In this document: positions 15,244 to 24,825 of the stretch, piece by piece
Layout: every line of letters starts with the position of its first letter
Numbering within the stretch: position 1 is the first letter of the stretch
Virus record (IMG/VR): IMGVR_UViG_3300036944_001289
Coordinates: 124,001-188,000 of that record
Strand: one strand, 5' to 3'
From: a virus
DNA: 64,000 bases
The notes under the pieces: model-generated
Seen by the model: the letters and a program-made list of their open reading frames with translations, nothing else
Database searches by the model: none
What the model was told of the DNA's origin: nothing
Translations under genes and position numbers: made by a program

Positions 15244-15982
15244 AGACTTTACGTTAATAACGTGTTCTTATAATACACCTATAATAACTACAACCTTGTT
15301 AAAGTCATGGGCGTTTTACCATGATACACAAACGAAAATTGTACTAGTAGATAACTCTACTGACGAATTAACACATAAAATACTAATTGAAAATAACATA
15401 CCAGTGACTCGTGTTTTTGGTGATACACATGGTAATGGTGTGAATCGAGCTATAGAATTGTGTAAAACAAAATATGCTTTACTTGTGGATACAGATGTAA
15501 TATTTCTAAAACATCACGAAAAACTACTCAATGATTTTATACAATCAAAGCTAACATTAATGGGTAGATTAGAGGGTGATAGAGGTGGTAAAAATATACA
15601 TGATAGAATAGCACCATGTCATTGTTTTATAGATATTGAAAATATTAAAAAACATAATATTACATTCTTTAATATGCAAAAAATGAGAGATAGCTTTAAC
15701 ACAAATAAAATTTACGACATAGGTTCTACTTTTTTTGAAGATATTAAAAATGTGAAACTCGGTATAGGTCATATAGATGTAGAGAATAATTACTACATTC
15801 ATCTTGAAGGTATGAGTTGGTATAAAAATAAATACGATCCTTCTAAAGAGGATACAGGCATAGATTTTGGAGGTACACACAATAATCGTGCGTATGTAGA
15901 TATAGCAAATCAGAAAGAACTAATGTATCAACCATATGTTAAAAAGTTCGAAAACGTCAATATAGGAAACAAGTATATATGA
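15236..15982 (+). CDS. Family 2-like glycosyltransferase
   Basis: 248 aa. It begins FTLITCSYNTP, with KIVLVDNST as the second strand and YALLVDTDVIFL as the D-x-D metal site near residue 83. The C-terminal half lacks the typical GT2 acceptor motifs but has repeated His/Tyr positions. Overlaps the next gene by 4 nt. Confidence 0.65.
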   Translation: MHKDFTLITCSYNTPIITTTLLKSWAFYHDTQTKIVLVDNSTDELTHKILIENNIPVTRVFGDTHGNGVNRAIELCKTKYALLVDTDVIFLKHHEKLLNDFIQSKLTLMGRLEGDRGGKNIHDRIAPCHCFIDIENIKKHNITFFNMQKMRDSFNTNKIYDIGSTFFEDIKNVKLGIGHIDVENNYYIHLEGMSWYKNKYDPSKEDTGIDFGGTHNNRAYVDIANQKELMYQPYVKKFENVNIGNKYI

Positions 15983-16731
15983 AAAATAAAATTTTATTCT
16001 TAATCGTTGTGCATAATAAAAGTATAATAGATTTATTTGAGTCCACTAAAAAGTACCACAAGTTAGCAAATTACAAGTATTTATTAGTAGGTAATCACAA
16101 TACTGATTACTCTAACGACATCATTATACAATGTAATAAACTTCAGAACAATATCGAACACAATGCTAATTATCTAGCATATACAGGTTGGTATGCAGCT
16201 GCACATAATAAAGAAATAACAAATTGTTATGATTATGTATGTCTCTTAGAGTATGATACAGATATCAACGAAAACTTCTCTCTCACAGAATTTTGTAACG
16301 AAGTTGTAACAAAAAATAAAAAATGCTACGGTATAACATTTATAGATAATATTAAAGAGTTGTTTATACGTAATCACTTTTCTGATAAGCTAATTGATTT
16401 TTTAATAAAGAATAAAATCACAGAAATAAAACCAACACAGAATAGATGGATAACAACTAATAACGTCGTCTTCAGTACAGATTTTTTACATGCATATTTT
16501 AATCACGATATGACGAAGGAAATACTAGTATATTTTAATAACGATAAAATGTCTGGACACTTCTTAGAAAGATACCTCAGTGTATTTTGTTTCTTGCAAT
16601 CGGTTGATTTTGACATTATTGAATGCAATAATATGCAACATAGAGGTTACGACAGCCATCGTACACAGAATATTTTTTCATCACATAGGGGCTATGAACA
16701 ATTTAAAATTACTAATAAAATTTCCGACTAG
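15979..16731 (+). CDS. Putative glycosyltransferase (GT-A-like)
   Basis: 250 aa. ILFLIVVHNKS opens a Rossmann-like strand, YKYLLVGNH the second, and YVCLLEYDTDI (~89-99) supplies an acidic metal motif. W-I-T-T-N-N-V-V-F-S near 157 resembles the acceptor-side loop in related enzymes. Less certain than its neighbours; the operon position is the main extra support. Confidence 0.55.
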   Translation: MKNKILFLIVVHNKSIIDLFESTKKYHKLANYKYLLVGNHNTDYSNDIIIQCNKLQNNIEHNANYLAYTGWYAAAHNKEITNCYDYVCLLEYDTDINENFSLTEFCNEVVTKNKKCYGITFIDNIKELFIRNHFSDKLIDFLIKNKITEIKPTQNRWITTNNVVFSTDFLHAYFNHDMTKEILVYFNNDKMSGHFLERYLSVFCFLQSVDFDIIECNNMQHRGYDSHRTQNIFSSHRGYEQFKITNKISD

Positions 16732-17365
16732 ATCTAGACCGGAAAAATTCTTCAACACACTTAACAAGTACTACAGTCTGCTAACTACAGACTCTGTAGA
16801 GTTTGTAGTTTCCTGTGATAATGATGATTATTCAATGAATAATCCTGACGTTATAAGTAAAATGAAGACATATAAGAACCTGTCATTTTTCTTTGATAAT
16901 AATAAATCAAAAGTTGAAGCTTGTAATGCAAACATATCAGGTAAAGAATTCGATATTATTTTACTTGCTTCAGATGATATGGTACCTGAGATAAAAGGTT
17001 ATGACGAAATAATAAAGAAAGTGATGTTTAAGTACTTTCCAGATATGGATGGAGTACTGTGGTTTAATGATGGGTTTCAACAGATGAATCTAAACACACT
17101 ATCCATTTTAGGTAAAAAATATTACGATAGATTTGGATACATATACAACCCTGCATATAAGTCACTATATTGTGATAAAGAGTTTACAGTAGTATCACGT
17201 AGTTTAAAGAAAGTAATCTATATACAGGATTGTATTATTAGACATAAACAATATTCTATTACTAAAGAGAAGCCTGACGAACTTTACATCAAAAACGATA
17301 GACTCGAATCTGACGACTCAAAAACATTTAATATTAGAGCGTTAAACAATTTTCAAAATGGATAA
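16694..17365 (+). CDS. Putative glycosyltransferase (GT-A-like)
   Basis: 223 aa from ATG 16694, overlapping the previous gene by 38 nt; the longer upstream frame would lie wholly within that gene. It starts LKLLIKFPTRSRPEKF, has VEFVVSCDNDD and the motif IILLASDDMVPE (~91-102), typical of short GT-A glycosyltransferases that share the R-S-R-P start. Overlaps the next gene by 8 nt. Confidence 0.65.
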   Translation: MNNLKLLIKFPTRSRPEKFFNTLNKYYSLLTTDSVEFVVSCDNDDYSMNNPDVISKMKTYKNLSFFFDNNKSKVEACNANISGKEFDIILLASDDMVPEIKGYDEIIKKVMFKYFPDMDGVLWFNDGFQQMNLNTLSILGKKYYDRFGYIYNPAYKSLYCDKEFTVVSRSLKKVIYIQDCIIRHKQYSITKEKPDELYIKNDRLESDDSKTFNIRALNNFQNG

Positions 17366-18074
17366 AATATTAGTATCATTTGCAACAAACAATAAATGGT
17401 ATGCTTCACAAGCATTACTAAATAAAACCGCAGCAAAAGGTGGTTTCACAGGTTATATATCTTATACAGATAGAAACTGGAGCTTTAAACACGATTACGA
17501 TGACATCTCCAGTACCAGAGGTTATGGTTATTGGATGTGGAAACCTTTAATTATTTTAGATGTAATGTCTAAACTCAATAATGGTGATATAGTAGGATAT
17601 ATCGATAGTGGTAATAGTATAGTGAATAGTTTAGAGTATATATTCAATCACTGCGCATCTAACGAGATTACCTTATTCGACAATCGCGACGGTAATTTCA
17701 ATAACACCACACATAAAAACAAGACATGGACTAAGCGTGACTGTTTTGTACTAATGAATTGCGACAATGATAGATACTACGAAGCCTCTCAAGTTGATGC
17801 ATCATATCAATTTTATAAAAAGACTGATAAGACTATAGCTTTCCTAGAAGAATATAAAGATTATTGCTGCAATAAAAATATAATATCTGATCTACCTAAC
17901 ATAACCGAAAAAAATCTACAAGACTTTAAGGATCATCGACACGATCAATCAATATTATCATTGTTAGCAGTTAAACATAATATAGAACTACTACCTGAAC
18001 CATCAGAGTGGGGAAATTATTTAAAAGATAGACCATACGTTCAGCTGTTTAGACATCATAGAGGTGTAATCTAA
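17358..18074 (+). CDS. Putative polysaccharide glycosyltransferase
   Basis: 238 aa. RGYGYWMWKPLIILD near residue 55 and VGYIDSGNSIV (D-x-G acidic site, ~80) match a capsular-polysaccharide glycosyltransferase-like group where the G-Y-G-Y-W-x-W-K-P motif precedes the metal site. A C-terminal D-H-R-H-D-Q-S-I-L-S-L fits the same group. Acceptor unknown. Confidence 0.6.
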   Translation: MDKILVSFATNNKWYASQALLNKTAAKGGFTGYISYTDRNWSFKHDYDDISSTRGYGYWMWKPLIILDVMSKLNNGDIVGYIDSGNSIVNSLEYIFNHCASNEITLFDNRDGNFNNTTHKNKTWTKRDCFVLMNCDNDRYYEASQVDASYQFYKKTDKTIAFLEEYKDYCCNKNIISDLPNITEKNLQDFKDHRHDQSILSLLAVKHNIELLPEPSEWGNYLKDRPYVQLFRHHRGVI

Positions 18075-18084
18075 CTACTATAAT

Positions 18085-18849
18085 ATGGAAGTAAATATTA
18101 ATTTTTTCTTAATTACCTATAATATGCTACTGGATAAAGCGGTTCAACACCTCACTCCAGAAGAGCTTGATAAGTTAACTTGTTATACTGTACAGAAAAA
18201 GGTTCCAAAACAAATAACTACCAAGGTAGCTAAGAGAATTAATGAATGGGAATTACCATGGAATGACTATTTTTATCAAAGAAGTCAATGCTATGAATAT
18301 GGTGCTATGGTACATTTATATACAAACAAAGAGTTGATAGAAAAACTAACACATGTTGGTATCATGCATTATGATGTTATTTTTAATACAAACTCTGTGC
18401 AAAGCGTTATTTCAGAACTAACAAAAAATCCAGATACAATTTTCTACCAAATGATAAGACCAAAAGAGCAACTCTCTCTATCAAAGTATGAAGTATCTAA
18501 GCTTTGCGAATTTATGAGTGAAAAAATGGAAACAGAAGTCGATGGATCCATTGCCTGGGATAACGGATGGATAAGTGAAGCTCTAAGCCTAACACCTAAG
18601 TATGTTTTCGAAAAATACGCAAAATTTTTATATGAACACCATCTAGAAATTCTCGATATATTAAAAAACAATAGATGGAATATCATGAACCATTGCCCGC
18701 ACCGGATGTGCGGTATCTTAGAAAGAATGTGGGGATTTTATTTAGTATCTAGAAATTTACCCTTAAAACAATTAGATATTAAACATGATTGGGATTCTTA
18801 CCAACATAAACATATGGAGAGTAATGGTACAGGTGCAAAAATTTTATGA
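18085..18849 (+). CDS. DUF4422-like putative glycosyltransferase
   Basis: 254 aa. HVGIMHYDVIF (~91-101) and a C-terminal helix set with K-Y-V-F-E-K-Y-A-K-F-L-Y, R-M-C-G-I-L-E-R-M-W resemble the DUF4422 group of capsule glycosyltransferases (h-x-M-x-x-x-x-F-x-x-Y-x-x-W-L-F ... E-R-L). A G-A-M-V-H-L-Y start region is atypical. Overlaps the next gene by 4 nt. Confidence 0.5.
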   Translation: MEVNINFFLITYNMLLDKAVQHLTPEELDKLTCYTVQKKVPKQITTKVAKRINEWELPWNDYFYQRSQCYEYGAMVHLYTNKELIEKLTHVGIMHYDVIFNTNSVQSVISELTKNPDTIFYQMIRPKEQLSLSKYEVSKLCEFMSEKMETEVDGSIAWDNGWISEALSLTPKYVFEKYAKFLYEHHLEILDILKNNRWNIMNHCPHRMCGILERMWGFYLVSRNLPLKQLDIKHDWDSYQHKHMESNGTGAKIL

Positions 18850-19511
18850 TAACAAAACTAACAGAATTAGCAAATAAACACGGTACAGATAAAGGTACCA
18901 CATTTAATATAAGACACGGTTATACTGAAGTATATCCTAAATATATACCTGAAAAGGTAAATAAAATTTTAGAGATAGGTGTAAGGTTTGGCTCAAGTAT
19001 AAGGATGTGGTCAGATTACTATCCAGAAGCATCGACTATTTACGGATTAGACTATTGTGTTGAAATTTCTGTAGATCAACTAAAGCAAATTCAATCTGAA
19101 AATCCTAAGTATAAGTTTTTCCACGCAGATCAATCTAATCGAATACATCTCAAAGAAGTTGCAGATACGATTGGTGATAATCAACTTGATTTTATTTTAG
19201 ATGACGGTAGTCACTGCGTTGACCATCAGCAAATATCTCTAGCTGGATTATTTAGAACCGTTAAATCAGGTGGGCTGTATATGATAGAAGATTTAGCAGA
19301 TATGTATTACCCGCAAGGTGGTTGGAATATAAAAGACTTAAAAAACTTTACAGACGTAACACTTAATGTTTTAGATAAATTTAGTAAGACAGGTAAATTT
19401 GAATCACCTTACTTAACAGCAGAAGAAAATACTTATCTCGAAAATGCTATTGATAAAATTGTATTAGAAATTAAGTTGGAAAACAATATAGCGTTTATTT
19501 ATAAACGTTAA
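18846..19511 (+). CDS. Class I SAM methyltransferase, MycE-like sugar type
   Basis: 221 aa. The N-terminal KHGTDKGT and YPKYIPEK, motif I ILEIGVRFGSS, the G-L-D acidic strand end, F-F-H-A-D-Q-S and LDFILDDGSHCVDHQQ resemble sugar O-methyltransferases of the MycE type, which use the D-D-G-S-H metal site. It probably methylates a sugar added by the neighbouring enzymes; inference from context. Confidence 0.65.
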   Translation: MITKLTELANKHGTDKGTTFNIRHGYTEVYPKYIPEKVNKILEIGVRFGSSIRMWSDYYPEASTIYGLDYCVEISVDQLKQIQSENPKYKFFHADQSNRIHLKEVADTIGDNQLDFILDDGSHCVDHQQISLAGLFRTVKSGGLYMIEDLADMYYPQGGWNIKDLKNFTDVTLNVLDKFSKTGKFESPYLTAEENTYLENAIDKIVLEIKLENNIAFIYKR

Positions 19512-19528
19512 TAATTCTTTAAACAATA

Positions 19529-20311
19529 ATGGATTTTCATATAAACAATATTCTGAACGCTGCTAACTACGAGGATATCTGCGATTATTCTATAATACCA
19601 CCATACGGTAAATACTTTAACCCAGAGATTCTAAATAGAGACGCTATTATTTTTTGCAAAACAGATTTTATAGAATATCTGTTTAGTAATATTAAAGACT
19701 CTAAACAAAAATATAATCTAATTACACATCATAGTGATTACCCTATAGATGAATCTCGTTGGAATATAAAACCACATTGTATTAAAAAATGGTTTGCTAT
19801 AAACCCCACTATAAAGCATCCAGATCTCATACCAATACCGTTAGGTCTTAAAACTCATAAGAGTGCCTATTTAGAACCTGTTTACATGACAAGTTGGTTT
19901 GCTGAAAACTTTAAACGATTACAAAACAATAATAAGTCAAATAACGTATACTGTAACTGGAATATCACTAATATAAACCGTAAAGGAATTATAGATAATC
20001 TCAAAAATAATAACGTTAGTTATATCCATGACTCTAACATACCTTTTAATGAATATATTGAAAGAATGTCGCAAAATAAATTCGTACTATCTCCACCTGG
20101 AAACGGTATAGATTGCCATAGAACATGGGAGGCTTTATATGTTGGATGCATACCTATTGTTATCAAAAACTATATCTACGAAAATTGGAATCTACCGATT
20201 TTACAAGTAAATGATTTTTCAGAAGTTACTCAATCTTTGCTAGACAATTTTATTGCTAGTGCAAATTTAGAACAACTTAATATCAACTACTGGAAATCAA
20301 AGTTGATTTAA
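19529..20311 (+). CDS. Exostosin-like glycosyltransferase
   Basis: 260 aa. The C-terminal block KFVLSPPGNGIDCHRTWEAL, followed by V-G-C-I-P-I-V, is the nucleotide-sugar binding signature of exostosin/GT47-like proteins; L-I-P-I-P-L-G in mid-protein also fits. The N-terminal region is degenerate. It lies 17 nt after the methyltransferase gene. Confidence 0.65.
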   Translation: MDFHINNILNAANYEDICDYSIIPPYGKYFNPEILNRDAIIFCKTDFIEYLFSNIKDSKQKYNLITHHSDYPIDESRWNIKPHCIKKWFAINPTIKHPDLIPIPLGLKTHKSAYLEPVYMTSWFAENFKRLQNNNKSNNVYCNWNITNINRKGIIDNLKNNNVSYIHDSNIPFNEYIERMSQNKFVLSPPGNGIDCHRTWEALYVGCIPIVIKNYIYENWNLPILQVNDFSEVTQSLLDNFIASANLEQLNINYWKSKLI

Positions 20312-20334
20312 TCTCGATTACATCTATATTATTA

Positions 20335-21429
20335 ATGAATAGACCGTTAAGAGTATGTGTGTTAGGTAGCTGCAACTATCAGCAATTTCCAAATATAGGT
20401 TATGGTGGTATAGAAGCTTCGATTGAAAATCTCTGTAAAGGTTTGTATAAACACTTTAAAGATACTGTATCATTTACAGTTATTGTACCGAAAATTTTAG
20501 AAAAACGGGAGATAACAAAAACATACGGATTTAATATTGTAGAGACAGGATATACTCCAATGAGTATATCAAACATATATCCTACCCACTTTGCAGCAGC
20601 TGCTAAAGACATTATATTAAGTGCAGACATAAAACCAGATATAATTTGGTCAGTTGGTCACTGGTCAGCACTCATACTTAAAGATATTAATATACCGGTT
20701 ATCACAACAATGCAGGATTCTGGCCCATGGGAGGATCATAAATTTATAAACCATCAAAACATTACGTATCGGTTTATTTCTAAATTTATATATGATTTGA
20801 CATTTAAAGACTCCGCAATAAATGACAATATATGTAAAGTCAAAGAACGTAGTACTTGGTTTCATGTTGGTTTAGATGATTCAGAATTTGAATTTCAAAA
20901 AACAAAACAAGATTATATTTTATGGGTTGCTGGGCTTGGTTGGGGGTATGAAGGAAAAGGGCTAGATACATTTGTTAATCTTGCTAAGAGACTACCTAAT
21001 GAAAAATTTGTAGCATACGGTTCTGGTGATGATAACTTAGCAAAAAAACTTATTGCTCTATCTGATACAGTACCAAATTTTCAATTTAAAGGTAATTTAA
21101 ATAGAGGTAAGGAACATATAGATACATTTAAGAATGCTAAATTATTTGCAATGCTTACTAAAACATCAGAAGCATTCGGTAGAACAAATATTGAGGCCTT
21201 ATCAAAAGGTACACCAGTAATTGGTTCACTACATGGTGCAGTACCAGAGCTAGTAAACTATCCCAATATAGGTTTTTGTTCTAATGATAATGATGAGTTA
21301 GCAAAAGCAATTACGGAATATAATTTTAATACTGAAGCATGTTACAATTTTGCATATGACAAATATCATATCAAGTGTGAGATACAAAAGTTATTAGATT
21401 TAAGTTTAAACATATTAAACAAATCTTGA
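20335..21429 (+). CDS. GT4-family glycosyltransferase
   Basis: 364 aa, normal length for GT-B fold GT4 enzymes. N-terminal domain: YGGIEASIENL (Gly-rich donor/acceptor loop). C-terminal domain: ILWVAGLGWGYEGKGLDTFV, F-K-G-N-L, and TSEAFGRTNIEALSKGTPV, with the E-x7-E catalytic/nucleotide-binding element. The most typical glycosyltransferase of the cluster. Confidence 0.85.
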   Translation: MNRPLRVCVLGSCNYQQFPNIGYGGIEASIENLCKGLYKHFKDTVSFTVIVPKILEKREITKTYGFNIVETGYTPMSISNIYPTHFAAAAKDIILSADIKPDIIWSVGHWSALILKDINIPVITTMQDSGPWEDHKFINHQNITYRFISKFIYDLTFKDSAINDNICKVKERSTWFHVGLDDSEFEFQKTKQDYILWVAGLGWGYEGKGLDTFVNLAKRLPNEKFVAYGSGDDNLAKKLIALSDTVPNFQFKGNLNRGKEHIDTFKNAKLFAMLTKTSEAFGRTNIEALSKGTPVIGSLHGAVPELVNYPNIGFCSNDNDELAKAITEYNFNTEACYNFAYDKYHIKCEIQKLLDLSLNILNKS

Positions 21430-21472
21430 ATTTTTAAGTAAGTTATACTAAAATGTAAAAAAAATCTAAAAT

Positions 21473-22006
21473 ATGAAAACATTAAAAACAAGAAACGATT
21501 TACTAAATTTAGTACCGAAAAACGCTACTATAGCAGAGATTGGTGTATTTAGAGGTGAGTTTGCAAAGTATATAATTCAAGTAACACAACCTGAACATTT
21601 ATACCTAGTCGATATATGGCAAGGTAGTTGGGGATCAGGTGATAAAGACGGTAATAACTATGTTAAAATAGAAAACATGGAAGAGATTTATCTACAGCTA
21701 TTTCACCAAGTAAAAAACAAACCAAATATTCATATAGTAAGATCATCCTCACATAACTTCTTAAAGAGTTGCTCTGAAAATTATTTTGATGCTGTATATG
21801 TTGATGGTGATCATACAGAGGAAGCAGTGTATCAAGATATGGTAGATTCGTTTAGAGTAGTGAAAGCAGGAGGTCTGCTAATGGGTCATGACTATCACCA
21901 TCAAATTAAAATAGCAGTTGATAGATTCTGTATCAATTTTAATCAAAAAATAAAAATAGTTACAGATGATGGATGTCCTTCTTTCCTAATTGAGATTATA
22001 AAATAA
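21473..22006 (+). CDS. Class I SAM methyltransferase (Methyltransf_24-like)
   Basis: 177 aa. Motif I is IAEIGVFRGEF, the acidic end of strand 2 is Y-L-V-D-I-W, and FDAVYVDGDHTEEAVYQD is the metal/substrate motif of this small family, which often modifies sugars or catechols. V-K-A-G-G-L-L-M-G-H-D-Y is also typical. It lies inside the sugar cluster, so a sugar O-methylation role is inferred. Confidence 0.75.
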   Translation: MKTLKTRNDLLNLVPKNATIAEIGVFRGEFAKYIIQVTQPEHLYLVDIWQGSWGSGDKDGNNYVKIENMEEIYLQLFHQVKNKPNIHIVRSSSHNFLKSCSENYFDAVYVDGDHTEEAVYQDMVDSFRVVKAGGLLMGHDYHHQIKIAVDRFCINFNQKIKIVTDDGCPSFLIEIIK

Positions 22007-22007
22007 T

Positions 22008-22844
22008 ATGAAGATACTCATCATACAAGAATATAGCAGACACATTGAAAACGTTAAGTATAGAGAGTGTCTATGTTTTGAACGCGCATTCAAACGGCTC
22101 GGACATGAAGCGTATAGCTGGGGATTGGGACACCCTAATTTCGATAAAACTCCAGACTTTGACAGTTTCGACTTAATACTCTGTTGTGAGAATTACGGAG
22201 ATAATTGGATACCTAATCTATCGAAGTATAAAAAACCATATAAAATATTTTATGCAATAGACCCCCATGTTAGAGGTATTGAACCATACGAAGCTATTGT
22301 ACGTGATAAAGGTTTTGATTTTATGTTTGTAGCTGTTCATGATTTTTGTACAAAGTCTAATACAGCATGGCTACCACCTGCAATTGATGAAGAATTATTC
22401 TATAATAAACAGATAAGACGTGATATACCTATAGGATTTGTAGGTCATGTTGCTACTGTTGAGCGTAGCCATTATTTACAGGTATTAAAATCGAGACTTA
22501 ACTTATCCGTAAATCTTGAAGTTTTCGGTGACGCTATGGTTGATCTACTAAATCGATTTAAGATTTCTTTTAACAAAAATATATCTAATGATACTAATTA
22601 TAGAAACTTTGAAAGTATAGCGTGTGGTTCTTTGCTTATTACAGATGATAATCCTGCGTTATATGATCTTGGATTTAAACATGGTGAAAACTGTCTTATG
22701 TATAAAACAGTCGATGATATCGTATCGTTATTTCCTTTAGATGTAAACAAATACGATACGGTTACTAAAAACGGTATTGAGTTAGCTAAGAAACATACAT
22801 ATACAAAAAGATGTATAAGCATTTTAAATTTTTTAAATAAATGA
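22008..22844 (+). CDS. CgeB-like glycosyltransferase
   Basis: 278 aa. It resembles the CgeB/spore-coat-type GT-B proteins: an N-terminal I-I-Q-E-Y strand, IPIGFVGHVATVERSHYL mid-protein, and N-Y-R-N-F-E-S-I-A-C-G-S-L-L-I-T-D near the C-terminus (donor binding). It overlaps the next gene by 4 nt. Confidence 0.65.
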   Translation: MKILIIQEYSRHIENVKYRECLCFERAFKRLGHEAYSWGLGHPNFDKTPDFDSFDLILCCENYGDNWIPNLSKYKKPYKIFYAIDPHVRGIEPYEAIVRDKGFDFMFVAVHDFCTKSNTAWLPPAIDEELFYNKQIRRDIPIGFVGHVATVERSHYLQVLKSRLNLSVNLEVFGDAMVDLLNRFKISFNKNISNDTNYRNFESIACGSLLITDDNPALYDLGFKHGENCLMYKTVDDIVSLFPLDVNKYDTVTKNGIELAKKHTYTKRCISILNFLNK

Positions 22845-23812
22845 AAAAAATAGCGTTCCACACAAATGAGTTAAATTTACGCGGCACTAATGTTGCATTA
22901 TACGACTACGCGCATTACAACGAACAAATACTCAATAATACCTCTTATATTATTTCAAATAAAAATGCAGACATGTCTGCGTATAAGAAGTTTATTGAAA
23001 GATGGCCTTCTCGTGTATTTCTCTATGATAACTTTTCTGAGGTTGATGCCTTTCTAAAAAAAGAAAATATAGAGTTTATTTATATTGTAAAAGCTGGTGG
23101 TGTAGATGGTAAGACAGTAAACAATGCAAAAAATCTTATACATGCTGTATTTCAACACTACGAACCGCACGGTGAAAAATATGTATACATATCACAGTGG
23201 TTAGCGCAAAAAATGTGTAAAGATAGTGATAACTATATACCTTATATAGTAGACTTACCACCATCTAATGCTAATTTAAGACAGAAATTAAATATACCTG
23301 AAACAGCTACAGTAATGGGTAGACACGGAGGTTATGATGAATTTGATTTTTATTACACAATACAAGCGGTAGTAGAGTCACTAAATAAGCGACAGGATTT
23401 GTACTATGTATTCATGAATACAAGGCCGTTTATTAATCACCCACGTGTATTTTTTATCGAAGGTACATATAATTTACAACATAAGTCAAACTTTATATCT
23501 ATGTGTGATTGTATGATCCATGGCAGACAGCAAGGAGAAACGTTTGGACTTGCAATAGGTGAATTCTTATTCTTTGATAAACCGGTTATTCTATCAACAC
23601 AAGGTATCGATGAAAATCACCGTTATATGTTAAGCGATAAAGGTTTTTGGTATGACGATTATTCTAGTTGTTTATCTATGTTACTAGAGTTTGATAAGAC
23701 TAAGCTTATACCTGGCACATACAAAGCACTAGTAAGTCAGTATACACCACAGAAAGTAATGGAACAATTCAATAGTAAATTTCTTGGGGGTTTAAAGACT
23801 GGTTTTTATTGA
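22841..23812 (+). CDS. GT-B fold glycosyltransferase
   Basis: 323 aa. ELNLRGTNVALYDYA gives the N-terminal Gly-rich loop, ATVMGRHGGYDEFDFY begins the C-terminal domain, and GETFGLAIGEFLFFDKPVI contains the E-x7-E element of GT4 relatives. Last gene of the sugar cluster; a DUF366-like gene follows 20 nt on. Confidence 0.65.
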   Translation: MKKIAFHTNELNLRGTNVALYDYAHYNEQILNNTSYIISNKNADMSAYKKFIERWPSRVFLYDNFSEVDAFLKKENIEFIYIVKAGGVDGKTVNNAKNLIHAVFQHYEPHGEKYVYISQWLAQKMCKDSDNYIPYIVDLPPSNANLRQKLNIPETATVMGRHGGYDEFDFYYTIQAVVESLNKRQDLYYVFMNTRPFINHPRVFFIEGTYNLQHKSNFISMCDCMIHGRQQGETFGLAIGEFLFFDKPVILSTQGIDENHRYMLSDKGFWYDDYSSCLSMLLEFDKTKLIPGTYKALVSQYTPQKVMEQFNSKFLGGLKTGFY

Positions 23813-23832
23813 AACTGATATTATTATAACGA

Positions 23833-24420
23833 ATGATCATTAAAAATCTCAAAAAATACGATGGTTCTTTGATTCATAAGAGATTTGCTTATGAATACTT
23901 TAGAAAGAAAACATTACCTATCGGTAATATAGTAGCATTTCGTGGTGAAATGGATGTAACTACTAATCTTATCGATAGCGAAGATCTACTTAATAACGAC
24001 TATATTCATAGTGAAGATGCAATAAACTTCTGTTGGGAGATTCCTAATCTCGACGCATTTGGTGCAGTAGCCTTTCAAAGACTATTCAATACATATATTG
24101 CAAACATTCTATCATCAAAGTATCTCAAAAAGCCCATTGAAGTAGATGGTGATGACTTAATGGTGCATGATGAGTTTGAAGGTTCAGATGGTTCATTGCA
24201 AAAGGTTGGTAAGTGTAGTGTTAGCATTACATATTCTAAAGATGGTATTGCATTAGGGCATACTGGTATCAATATCGATGCTGGTAGAAAAGCTCCTAAC
24301 TTTGCATATAGTACTAAGCTTACTGATGAACAAGCTGAACAGTTTATGAAAGACGTTATCGACGTATTTTACGCTACGACAGACGATATTTTCATTGCCA
24401 CGACGAAAGTTATCGTGTAA
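23833..24420 (+). CDS. DUF366-like protein
   Basis: 195 aa. From memory of the family, the block IVAFRGEMDVTTNLIDSED, a following FCWEIPNLDAFGAVAFQRL and ITYSKDGIALGHTGINIDA match DUF366, a small fold related to biotin/lipoate ligases with no settled function, mainly known from archaea. It is close to the usual ~190 aa. Its occurrence in a phage with a deazaguanine gene set raises the possibility of a nucleobase- or pterin-linked role. Family assignment needs a profile search. Confidence 0.5.
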   Translation: MIIKNLKKYDGSLIHKRFAYEYFRKKTLPIGNIVAFRGEMDVTTNLIDSEDLLNNDYIHSEDAINFCWEIPNLDAFGAVAFQRLFNTYIANILSSKYLKKPIEVDGDDLMVHDEFEGSDGSLQKVGKCSVSITYSKDGIALGHTGINIDAGRKAPNFAYSTKLTDEQAEQFMKDVIDVFYATTDDIFIATTKVIV

Positions 24421-24463
24421 CAGTCACCCTATTAAGATTTCATCGTCGTTTGTATAAAAAAAA

Positions 24464-24820
24464 ATGACAATATTCGATCAACTTAATAGTATTCTATTTA
24501 CAAAAAAGAAAATTGAACTAAACTGTGATGATGAGTCACAGTTTAGTCCTTTTATGTTAAATAGATGGTTATCTTTTCATAGTAGTGAGATGACATTATT
24601 CATAAATGATACTGCAAACAAGTACCAGCACTTTTCTGATAAACATGAGGCTTACAATTTTTACTTCAACATATGTCCTAGATTGAAGTTTAAGAGAATA
24701 AACTATATTAAAAAAGCTAAAAAAGAAGATACAAAAGAGGAAGAAGTAATATTACCTGACTTTTTGAGTAAAAAAGAATATAATATGTATGTTGATCTAT
24801 TAAAAGAGACTAATATATAA
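24464..24820 (+). CDS. Clamp-loader small subunit (gp62-like)
   Basis: 118 aa. It resembles the short gp62-type clamp-loader subunits of marine T4-like phages: FDQLNSILFTKKKIE at the start, FSPFMLNRWLSFHSSEMTLF, N-D-T-A-N-K-Y-Q-H, then a basic patch and a C-terminal P-x-F-L-S-K-K-E helix. With gp44 it loads the sliding clamp gp45. The large subunit is not in this window. Assignment by motif order only. Confidence 0.5.
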   Translation: MTIFDQLNSILFTKKKIELNCDDESQFSPFMLNRWLSFHSSEMTLFINDTANKYQHFSDKHEAYNFYFNICPRLKFKRINYIKKAKKEDTKEEEVILPDFLSKKEYNMYVDLLKETNI

Positions 24821-24825
24821 CGTAT

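Noticed and set aside
15569-15880. Minus-strand frame in the sugar cluster
   Set aside because: Lies wholly within a well-supported glycosyltransferase gene on the other strand.
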